DNA from: Paludibacteraceae bacterium
GTDB lineage: Bacteria; Bacteroidota; Bacteroidia; Bacteroidales; Paludibacteraceae
Assembly: GCA_947445425.1 (NCBI GenBank)
Contig: CANFFA010000214.1
Location: 1 to 5,155 of the forward strand
Direction: 5' to 3'
DNA length: 5,155 nucleotides
A program made the translations under genes and the position numbers. Position 1 is the first letter of the stretch; every line of letters begins with the position of its first letter. Positions 1-5,155 of the stretch are shown here, in pieces. A model generated the notes under the pieces. It was not told where the DNA came from, did not search any database, and saw only the letters and a program-made list of their open reading frames with translations.

Positions 1-263
1 AAACCCAACTCTCCGAAAATATCCCCCTTCTGAAGGATCTCAATCAACACCTCATCCCCCTCCTCATTGATGCTGAAAAGTTTAATCGTTCCCTGTTTTA
101 AAAAATAGATGGACTCTTTTTCACTATAAGGTAAGTCTATAATCTCAGATTTTTCTGATTTCTTAAACCGCTTGAGAATACAAAGCTTATCAATTTCGGA
201 ATAACTTAAATTACTGAACAACTTGTGTTCATTTAAATACCAGTACTTTAATTCTGCTGACAT
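1..263 (-). CDS. Crp/Fnr-family transcriptional regulator, N-terminal part (cut by window edge)
   Basis: The gene starts at the ATG at 263 and is open to the window edge, giving 87 codons. After a short leader (MSAELKYWYLNEHKLFSNLS) comes the beta-barrel of a cyclic-nucleotide-binding-type sensor domain. Residues about 50-87 show the typical pattern: IYFLKQGTIKLF, an acidic turn (NEEGDE), then ILQKGDIFGELG, which is the glycine-rich beginning of the phosphate-binding cassette. In this family the domain is followed by a long dimerisation helix and a C-terminal winged helix that binds DNA; both would lie outside the window. The ligand cannot be told from what is visible. The family includes cAMP, oxygen, NO and redox sensors, and many Bacteroidetes members have no known ligand. 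No cysteine cluster for an Fe-S centre is seen in this part (only one Cys, near residue 28). There is no clear ribosome binding site, as usual in the phylum, and a likely promoter lies 36 bases upstream. Confidence 0.88.
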   Translation of the reverse strand, partial: MSAELKYWYLNEHKLFSNLSYSEIDKLCILKRFKKSEKSEIIDLPYSEKESIYFLKQGTIKLFSINEEGDEVLIEILQKGDIFGELG

Positions 264-298
264 ATATTAGAGTTTATATTGATTAAAAGATTATTGTG

Positions 299-330
299 CA
301 AAAATACAAGGACTTAAGATTAACCACAAA
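299..330 (-). promoter_or_regulatory. Bacteroidetes-type promoter of the Crp/Fnr gene
   Basis: On the minus strand a -7 box TATTTTTG (306-299) matches the Bacteroidetes consensus TAnnTTTG. A TTTG (330-327) lies 20 bases further upstream, the usual -33 spacing. Transcription would start near 293, leaving a leader of about 30 bases before the ATG at 263. The caution is that CAAA/TTTG is frequent in the surrounding repeat, so the -33 match could be chance. Confidence 0.45.
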
Positions 331-551
331 TTCACAAAGATACAAGGTGCACAAAGTTTTACTAAGAGTATTTGCATTTGCGTTCAAAATAACTGGCGTT
401 CACAAAATGTCAATTATTTGTGTGCAGGTACTTATCATAATAAAATCCAATATAATTGACATGTTCAAAATCTTTTAAAATTAAACGCAAAGCCGCAAAG
501 AGAAAATTCACAGATTGCTTATAATCAAACAGATAATTTAAGAACGCAAAG

Positions 552-573
552 AGAAAAACTTAACAGTTTTTCT
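552..573. repeat. Perfect 8-bp hairpin inside the CGCAAAG repeat
   Basis: AGAAAAAC (552-559) and GTTTTTCT (566-573) are perfect reverse complements separated by a six-base loop, TTAACA. The hairpin sits between the inverted AACGCAAAGA/TCTTAGCGTT arms and so looks like the core of one repeat unit. It could also fold in RNA on either strand. It is too A/T-rich to call a terminator with confidence. Confidence 0.5.
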
Positions 574-575
574 TG

Positions 576-599
576 GCAGCTTAGCAGCTTAGAGTCTTA
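576..599. repeat. Three 8-bp tandem repeats (GCAGCTTA x2, GAGTCTTA)
   Basis: GCAGCTTA occurs twice back to back (576-583 and 584-591), followed by a diverged third unit GAGTCTTA (592-599) and then GCGTT. The pattern suggests slippage inside one arm of the CGCAAAG-type repeat. The units are far too short to be a CRISPR array. Confidence 0.6.
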
Positions 600-719
600 G
601 CGTTGAAAAATATTTTTTATAACGAACTATTGATTAATAACACCACCTAAAATTGTTATTACTAAATTTTCAAGAGCGTTAAGAGTTTCCGTTATATACA
701 GCTATTGTTCAAAGGGAGT

Positions 720-1049
720 TCAACGTTTTTTTGTGAGCATTCCGTCAATAATCCGAAATAAAACATGTTGGTCATCTCGATTAAGTAGCGAAATTAATCT
801 CACCTTTTCCGAAGCTATTTTGTTCTCTATCATCACCTCTTTCAGTAGCTGATTTTCCTTGTTAATAAGCTCATCTACAGTGATGCTGAAAAGCTTTGCC
901 AATTTCTGCAATTCCTCAATGGATGGCTTTCGCATTCCCCTTTCCATTATATGATAATTGAAAGAACCTATTCCAAGTTCAGCGGCGACCTGTTTTTTTA
1001 CCAGACCTCTTTGTTCTCTTAATTTTTTAATGTTTGCAGCAATTTTCAT
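720..1049 (-). CDS. Small XRE-family helix-turn-helix transcriptional regulator (109 aa)
   Basis: This is a cytoplasmic DNA-binding protein of the Cro/C1 (XRE) type. Residues about 6-62 form the five-helix domain. The first helix is NIKKLREQRG, the scanning helix is around VKKQVAAELG (residues 18-27), and the recognition helix follows at about 28-37 (IGSFNYHIMER). The domain closes with PSIEELQKLAKLFSITVDEL, a hallmark of the family. A charged tail of about 45 residues (KENQLLKEVM...RLISLLNRDDQHVLFRIIDGMLTKKR) is typical of a Bacteroidetes subgroup. From memory, relatives often run on past the MLTKK segment by another dozen residues, so this copy may be slightly shortened; the stop follows an A7 run. 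The ATG at 1049 is the first good start and lies 77 bases downstream of the stop of the truncated AraC gene. A 16-bp palindrome at 1113-1128 may be its own operator. The target genes are unknown. Confidence 0.88.
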   Translation of the reverse strand: MKIAANIKKLREQRGLVKKQVAAELGIGSFNYHIMERGMRKPSIEELQKLAKLFSITVDELINKENQLLKEVMIENKIASEKVRLISLLNRDDQHVLFRIIDGMLTKKR

Positions 1050-1112
1050 GTGTAAATTATTGTTTTTTAAAGGTCACATGGAACTCGCATGTCAACTTTT
1101 CACTGTCTTAGG

Positions 1113-1128
1113 TGAATACTCGTATTCA
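1113..1128. promoter_or_regulatory. 16-bp palindrome, possible operator for the XRE regulator
   Basis: TGAATAC (1113-1119) and GTATTCA (1122-1128) are perfect reverse complements around a TC centre. XRE repressors usually bind short palindromes of this size near their own promoter, and this one lies 64 bases upstream of the XRE start codon. It overlaps the stop codon of the truncated AraC gene (1126-1128). The role is inferred from position and symmetry only. Confidence 0.35.
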
Positions 1129-1719
1129 TGCTCGTTTCAAATTCTGATTTTCATCTTCAAAGTCACAGGTCTTATCACAATAAAACATCAATCCTAATAT
1201 GTGTAATACAATTCCCGAAAGTGCTTGTTGATAACAAGCTCTCTCTTCGTTTGCAATTTGAATGGCTTTTTGGTATAAGTCGACGATGCGTTCATTGAAC
1301 CCAATACTAAAAACAGGGGGGCGGTTGATGAAAAATCCGTTGTTGACAATATTTTCAATAATATTTCCTTTGAAACCAATCCAATACTCAGTCCAACCTG
1401 AATTATTTATAGGTTTATAATTGTGCCAGACTCCTGGCATGAGAAAAAACATTTTACCTTCGGTAATCAGGTAAGAGTGTTTGGTATTTCCATAGGCAAA
1501 TATTCCGTTCCCGTTGGTAATGTAAAGCAATTGATATTCGTTTAGTACTCGACCTTTGTCCACCTTGAAAAAGTAGCCATTGGGATGGTTTGTAGGAGGA
1601 TAAGATTCATTTTCTGAAATTACTTGATGTCCCACCGTTGTTACGGTAAGACCCCAAGGCTCATCTTCTTCAGTTGAAACTAGATAATTTAATTCAAACT
1701 CTGTTTTAATTTCATCCAT
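1126..1719 (-). pseudogene. AraC-family regulator truncated to its sensor domain (197 aa, DNA-binding domain missing)
   Basis: The protein begins MDEIKTEFELNYLVSTEEDEPWGL and continues with an AraC-type cupin sensor domain. Visible family marks are GYFFKVDKGRVLNEYQLLYITNG, EGKMFFLMPGVWHNYKP and GWTEYWIGFKG (residues about 65-140), followed by a helical linker ending LGLMFYCDKTCDFEDENQNLKRA. AraC regulators of this group normally have about 290 residues, the last 100 being two helix-turn-helix motifs that bind DNA. Here a TGA at 1126-1128 ends the reading exactly at the domain junction. The 77 bases before the XRE gene contain no helix-turn-helix remnant in any minus-strand frame, so the half-gene was deleted rather than interrupted by a point stop. 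The frame extends upstream to a TTG at 1755, but the ATG at 1719 gives the N-terminus expected for relatives. With a RhaT-type permease pseudogene upstream, it was probably a sugar-responsive activator, perhaps of rhamnose genes; this is inference. A stable sensor-only protein cannot be excluded. Confidence 0.8.
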
Positions 1720-1785
1720 TTGGTATTCTTGTAAGTTGACATGAATTCGATACAAAAAAAAGCGATATTGTCATTTATTTCAATG

Positions 1786-1793
1786 CAAAGATA
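1786..1793 (-). promoter_or_regulatory. -7 box (TATCTTTG) upstream of the truncated AraC gene
   Basis: TATCTTTG on the minus strand (1793-1786) is a perfect match to the Bacteroidetes -7 consensus TAnnTTTG. It lies 66 bases upstream of the ATG at 1719. No clear TTTG/TTG is found at the expected -33 distance (about 1812-1816), so it may need an activator or may have decayed with its gene. Confidence 0.4.
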
Positions 1794-1891
1794 GATTTAA
1801 GATTGAATGGTTGCCTGCCTAAATGAAAACACGGAATACACAAAGGATCTGTCAATAAATAACATTTTCAACTTTGCCACTTAAAAAAAAT

Positions 1892-2034
1892 AGCACGCTG
1901 ATTTACGCGGACAGAACGGATTAAAAAACGGATTAAAAAAAATGCAAGCATTTTTGATTAAAGCGCAGAATCAATTGACGGAGTCAATTTTAGATCCGTT
2001 TTTTTAATCCGCATTGTCCGCGTAAATCCGTGTT
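1892..2034. repeat. Large nested palindromic repeat of the 'ACGGATTTACGCGGA' type
   Basis: Two arms of about 42 bases face each other across a loop of about 60. The outer perfect block is GATTTACGCGGACA (1900-1913) against TGTCCGCGTAAATC (2015-2028). The inner block is CGGATTAAAAAACGGAT (1917-1933) against 1994-2011, identical apart from one extra T. The loop carries two more perfect hairpins: AAAAATGC-aa-GCATTTTT (1938-1955) and AATTGAC-gga-GTCAATT (1973-1989). Sequences like the arms are familiar from gaps between genes throughout Bacteroidetes, where they look like dispersed palindromic repeats. Lying 44 bases downstream of the rhaT stop, it could also end transcription on the minus strand. 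There is no transposase, so it is at most a non-autonomous element. Confidence 0.75.
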
Positions 2035-2077
2035 CCATTATCGTCCCTGAATTGTAAACTTTATTCACTGACAACTC

Positions 2078-3107
2078 CTAATAAAGTGTTGAAATGAAAA
2101 TGGAAGTAAAAATTACCAATAAGCCAAAAACAACTATAACGAATGGTTTTAAATAAAATGAAAACCAATTTTGTCGAAAAACGGTGACAATAGTCGAAAA
2201 TGATATATTAAAGGCCATTAGGATGCTCCAAGAAAATGCCAACATCACCGAACTTTCTATCAAAAAGTATTTACCAATTGTAAGTCCGAAAAATTGGAAA
2301 TACCAAAGTCCACCTGACAAAGCACACAAAATCAGATTCCTAATAAAAACTTTTAAGGTAGTATTAAAATAGTCGTAAGAAGTTTTGTTCGTAATATTTT
2401 GGTAAATAGAAAAGAAACCATTGACAAGAAATCCACCTAAGGTAATCATCAATATGGAAGGTAATCCCGCAAACATGGGATTGGCACCTAAAGCAATGGC
2501 ATTCAGCCTAATCGGCTCTGAACATGCCAACCCCAATCCAAAACAGGCACTCATAAGTCCAGATAAAATGGCAATAAAAACACCTTCGCCATAGGAATAG
2601 TCTTCGATAGCTGTTTTCTTTTGAGCAGCAGAGAGCTGTTTATCTTTTAAACTAAAGGCAAAAGCAAGCACAAAAACACCGGCTATTCCGACCCCCACTA
2701 AGAGTAATAAAATAAGTCCAGGCCCTGTAAATAGGTCATCCCCCATCATGGCGGCCGGCAAAAGAGTCGCAAAAGAGGAACAAATTCCCAACGCAATAGA
2801 TTGACCAACGGACTCTCCAATGTAGCGTAAGCTCAAACCAAAAATCAACCCCCCAAGCCCCAACCAATCCCAAGCAAAATTGAACTCCATATAATTTCAC
2901 TCTGTACAGAGTAGATGTCGAACAAAGGATGTCCTGTAGGGGTGGAAAATAGCGCTGCAAAAAAAGGGGAAAAAGCAAAGCAAATACATTTTGCACCAAC
3001 CAGGTACTTTCCCAAGACCAAATATTTACTTTTTTAAGCGGCTTATAGTTACCTACATGTCCGACTGCACCTATTGCAATCCATAATAAACCAATAAGAT
3101 TATACAG
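2078..3107 (-). pseudogene. rhaT: L-rhamnose/H+ symporter (RhaT family), broken by two frameshifts and lacking ATG
   Basis: The reconstructed protein is a RhaT-family inner-membrane permease importing L-rhamnose with protons. Three frames must be joined. The first (3107 to about 2975) reads NLIGLLWIAIGAVGH, then YKPLKKVNIWSWESTWLVQ, then NVFALLF. The second (about 2960-2855) reads AALFSTPTGHPLFDIY and then LLGIGWGLGG. The third (about 2848-2078) reads LIFGLSLRYIGESVGQSIAL and continues through hydrophobic segments to the TAG at 2080-2078. Each switch equals loss of one base, in the minus-strand runs T5-C4-T7 (2959-2974) and G6 (2849-2854). Restoring both gives 343 residues; Escherichia coli RhaT has 344 with ten membrane segments. 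The expected start is CTG (3107-3105) with a TAG twelve bases before it and no in-frame ATG or TTG start. Translation from the internal ATG at 2890 (270 residues) would drop the first two membrane segments, so activity is unlikely. Homopolymer sequencing error is the main alternative to true decay. Confidence 0.85.
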
Positions 3108-3166
3108 ACTAATTAACTAACAATAAAATACAAATTTGGCTTCAAATAATTATTCGAACTTTAAAC

Positions 3167-3197
3167 CCTGTCGGACCATTCCAAACAGTCCGACAGG
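3167..3197 (-). terminator. Hairpin terminator after the T9SS cargo gene
   Basis: CCTGTCGGAC (3167-3176) and GTCCGACAGG (3188-3197) form a perfect 10-bp, GC-rich stem with an 11-base loop. On the minus strand it starts 16 bases after the stop codon of the large secreted-protein gene and is followed by GGTTTAAAGTT, a weak T-rich tail. Position and stem strength favour a terminator separating this gene from the rhaT pseudogene. It may equally be one copy of a dispersed palindrome. Confidence 0.65.
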
Positions 3198-3212
3198 TAA
3201 AGCATTTATGAT

Positions 3213-5155
3213 TTAGAAAATTACTTTTTTGATTAAAATGCTTTTTCCTGATTGCAACTGCACGGTATAAATTCCTCTGGCATTCAACTTGATTTCCATT
3301 GAATTGCCGTTTGCCGTTTTGCTTGCGACCATGTGCCCCAATGCATCAAATACACGAATTGCCGTATTAGGGGATAAATTACGTAGCAAAAGTTGAGAAT
3401 CCATCATTGATAGTTGTGGACCATCCGTAATTGATTTGAGCTTATCAATTTTTGTAGTTACTGATTGTGCCGTAATTTTAAAACGGTTATTATCTGTACC
3501 GGCTGAGGCAGTAAAAGTGTAGTCAGAAACTAACAAATCAGTTACTGTTGAAGGGGTTGTGCCGCAATCGATCAACAATAATTGTGACAAATTTGGCGCA
3601 TTTGCCGCAGCAGCATGAATAGTTGTACTGCCTGCGGTTTGGGTATAGATGCCTACCGGCAAATTATCAACATTACTCAATGGTAATGCGTTAAAGGCAT
3701 AATTAATTCCTCCTAAGCAGGTGTAAATTTGAGGTTTTGGAGTTCCTGTTCCTATCCATTTTTCGAAATCCATTCCAATGTCATAAGCAGTAGTCGACAG
3801 ATCATCCATTCTTAGCAAGGCGTAATCAGTACCTGTTGGACTTGTAAAATCAAGCTGAACTTCCTCCATAGTTTCATTAGCTGCAACCGAAGGTGATAAT
3901 TGACGACCCGTGGCAGAGACAAACGAAATTCCGGTGCCAGCAAGTGCGCTACTGGCTTGAATAAAGTAAGCAGAAAATGGATTGATATCAGGAATATTAG
4001 CTTTGGTGTAGAGCGAATAGCTACTTCCATCATATACATAAATATCATAACTACCCACAGCATGGCTGGCAATGAATTTACTTAAAAATGGTTGTCCTAT
4101 CAAATTCCAACCACGATTATTAACCACCGCACCTGTGTTTTCGGCAACAGAAATAGTGCGGTTTGCTGTTTCGGCTGTCAAAATCCCTCCTGTTTTCAAA
4201 GGAAATGACAAAGTTGTTTCAGGTTGTGTATCACTCAGTCCGATTATATATCCTTGATTTGCAACTAACTCCGATCCAGTATAATTTTTCCAATTAGAAC
4301 CAGCTCCTGATGTTCCTCGTTGTCCTCCATCATAATACTTAATAAACAGATCACCCAAATTTCCATTTAAAGTGGGTTTTGGATCACCATTCGATTTGGT
4401 AATGTCAGCAATAACCACATTATACGGGAACGACATAAAAAACCAATTATTTTTATCAATGGTTTTGAGCAACCTAGCTGTAGTCGCATTTATGTTGGCA
4501 TCTAATTTTAAAGTGCTAACACTTCCATCTAAAGCTCCTGATAAGGTAAATGTGTTAGCTGTGAGCGTATTACCTGAAGTTAATTCAAGTTGAGATCCAG
4601 GGTTAACGGTTATACTATTTACATTGGTTACTTGATTAATTGTTAATTTATTAGAGGTTACAACTACATCACTAACAGGAGTTAATGTTAATGCTGAAAT
4701 GTTTGTTGCCGATGATACTACAATATTATTATTGGTAGCATGTGGTGTAACAGCATTCGAAGCTGCACTGACAGCACTTGCTCCCACGGCATTTCTAGCG
4801 GTTACGTTAAATGTATAAGCCGTTCCGTTGTTTAACCCTGATATTACCAAAGGACTTGTATTGCCTGTTGTAGTAAATCCACCGTTGTTGGAAGTAACAG
4901 TGTAATCTAAAATTACTAAACCTCCATTGAAAGCAGGTGCTATAAAAGAAACAGATGCAGTTGTATTTCCTGCTGTGGAAACCACACTTGTGGGTGCGCC
5001 AGGTACTGTGACAGTACCTATGGTGTTACTGTAAAGCCTCATGCTTGCATTTCTTTGTGCAACACCTATCTTCCCGGTTGTTTCCACTTCCATGCCCGTG
5101 AAAGTGCCTTTACTAACCATATCAGCATCATAAACAGTACCCGAAGTGTAAACAC
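3213..5155 (-). CDS. Large secreted T9SS cargo protein with fibronectin type III and C-terminal sorting domain (5' part outside window)
   Basis: The frame is open to the right edge (first residues VYTSGTVYDAD before the Met at 5120), so the real start lies outside; 646 residues are visible. Numbered from that internal Met: residues about 40-126 are a fibronectin type III domain (begins VPGAPTSV; YTVTSNNGG; ISGLNNGTAYTFNVTARNAVG). Residues 130-215 are a Thr/Asn/Val-rich beta-strand stretch (LTINQVTNVNSITVNPGSQL) resembling a beta-helix or filler region. Residues 226-294 and 338-391 are two similar modules opening with NWFFMSFPYN and GWNLIGQPFL. About 405-550 are an unassigned beta-rich region. 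Residues about 565-635 are a type A Por secretion sorting domain (LLLRNLSPNTAIRVFDALGH, then ARGIYTVQLQSGKSILIKKV). Such domains direct export across the outer membrane by the type IX system, after which they are usually removed and the protein is attached to the surface or released. No catalytic motif is visible; adhesion or polysaccharide binding is possible but not shown. Confidence 0.9.
   Translation of the reverse strand, partial: VYTSGTVYDADMVSKGTFTGMEVETTGKIGVAQRNASMRLYSNTIGTVTVPGAPTSVVSTAGNTTASVSFIAPAFNGGLVILDYTVTSNNGGFTTTGNTSPLVISGLNNGTAYTFNVTARNAVGASAVSAASNAVTPHATNNNIVVSSATNISALTLTPVSDVVVTSNKLTINQVTNVNSITVNPGSQLELTSGNTLTANTFTLSGALDGSVSTLKLDANINATTARLLKTIDKNNWFFMSFPYNVVIADITKSNGDPKPTLNGNLGDLFIKYYDGGQRGTSGAGSNWKNYTGSELVANQGYIIGLSDTQPETTLSFPLKTGGILTAETANRTISVAENTGAVVNNRGWNLIGQPFLSKFIASHAVGSYDIYVYDGSSYSLYTKANIPDINPFSAYFIQASSALAGTGISFVSATGRQLSPSVAANETMEEVQLDFTSPTGTDYALLRMDDLSTTAYDIGMDFEKWIGTGTPKPQIYTCLGGINYAFNALPLSNVDNLPVGIYTQTAGSTTIHAAAANAPNLSQLLLIDCGTTPSTVTDLLVSDYTFTASAGTDNNRFKITAQSVTTKIDKLKSITDGPQLSMMDSQLLLRNLSPNTAIRVFDALGHMVASKTANGNSMEIKLNARGIYTVQLQSGKSILIKKVIF

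Larger units (their letters stand above)
264..719. repeat. 456-bp non-coding region with degenerate CGCAAAG / CACAAAG repeats
   Basis: No convincing gene lies between the Crp/Fnr and XRE genes. The stretch holds several decayed copies of a short motif: CACAAA, CACAAAG and CACAAAG at 326-355; CGCAAAG twice in a row at 486-499; CGCAAAG again at 545-551; and the reverse-oriented forms CTTAGCGTT (596-604) and GCGTTAAG (676-683). AACGCAAAGA (543-552) and TCTTAGCGTT (595-604) form an imperfect inverted repeat around a smaller hairpin. Dispersed repeats of this appearance are common between genes in Flavobacteriia; their function is not established. A further 7-bp inverted repeat, AATAACA/TGTTATT (636-642 and 654-660), lies 60 bases downstream of the XRE stop codon and could form a hairpin, but no T-run follows it on the minus strand. 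Confidence 0.6.
1756..2077. other. Intergenic region between truncated AraC gene and rhaT pseudogene
   Basis: This 322-bp stretch has no supportable gene. It holds the -7 box of the AraC-type gene near its left end and a large nested palindrome at 1892-2034. A short further copy of the repeat's outer sequence, AACACGGAATACAC, lies at 1828-1841. The last 40 bases before the rhaT stop codon show nothing recognisable. Confidence 0.6.

Noticed and set aside
296..478. Plus-strand open frame of 60 codons
   Set aside because: It runs through the CACAAAG repeats, has low-complexity Ile/Lys-rich content and no family resemblance; it is also opposite to every real gene here.
576..605. Possible mini-CRISPR from the short tandem repeats
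   Set aside because: The units are 8 bp with no spacers and no cas genes nearby.
958..1197. Plus-strand open frame of 79 codons spanning the XRE/AraC junction
   Set aside because: It is antisense to two recognisable minus-strand genes, and its composition shows no domain.
1720..1755. TTG start at 1755 for the AraC-type gene
   Set aside because: The ATG at 1719 matches the expected N-terminus (MDEIKTEFELNYLVS), and TTG starts are rare in this phylum.
2736..2999. Minus-strand open frame of 87 codons as a separate gene
   Set aside because: Its first part (WLVQNVFALLF) is the N-terminal piece of the frameshifted rhaT; the rest is out-of-frame translation of the same gene.
3900..4593. Several plus-strand open frames of 61-73 codons
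   Set aside because: They are antisense to the continuous, domain-bearing T9SS cargo gene and resemble no known family.

Overview
The window looks like an AT-rich chromosomal stretch from a Bacteroidetes (Flavobacteriia/Sphingobacteriia-like) bacterium. Four things support this: a C-terminal type IX secretion (Por) sorting domain on the large protein at the right; start sites without strong Shine-Dalgarno sequences; promoter boxes of the TTTG / TAnnTTTG type; and interspersed repeats of the CGCAAAG and 'ACGGATTTACGCGGA' kinds common between genes in this phylum. Every gene I can support is on the minus strand, so the biological order runs from right to left.

Layout in transcriptional order: (1) 5155-3213, a large secreted T9SS cargo protein, cut by the window edge at its N-terminus, followed by a 10-bp-stem hairpin that probably terminates it. 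(2) 3107-2078, an L-rhamnose/proton symporter gene (rhaT type). It can be reconstructed to 343 residues only by joining three reading frames, and it has CTG where the ATG should be, so it is a pseudogene or carries two homopolymer sequencing errors. (3) About 1892-2034, a large nested palindrome in the gap. (4) 1719-1126, an AraC-type regulator that keeps its sugar-sensing cupin domain but has lost the whole C-terminal DNA-binding domain. (5) 1049-720, a small XRE-family helix-turn-helix regulator, apparently intact. (6) 719-264, a 456-bp non-coding stretch full of degenerate CGCAAAG/CACAAAG repeats. (7) 263-1, the N-terminal 87 residues of a Crp/Fnr-family regulator, running off the left edge.

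Because an AraC-family regulator and a RhaT permease commonly belong to rhamnose-use loci in Bacteroidetes, the middle of the window reads best as the eroded remains of such a locus, with no catabolic enzymes visible here. I do not see a new defence or mobile system. The most interesting points are the doubly frameshifted rhaT, the sensor-only AraC protein, the nested palindrome, a 16-bp operator-like palindrome in front of the XRE gene, and a duplicated module in the secreted protein.
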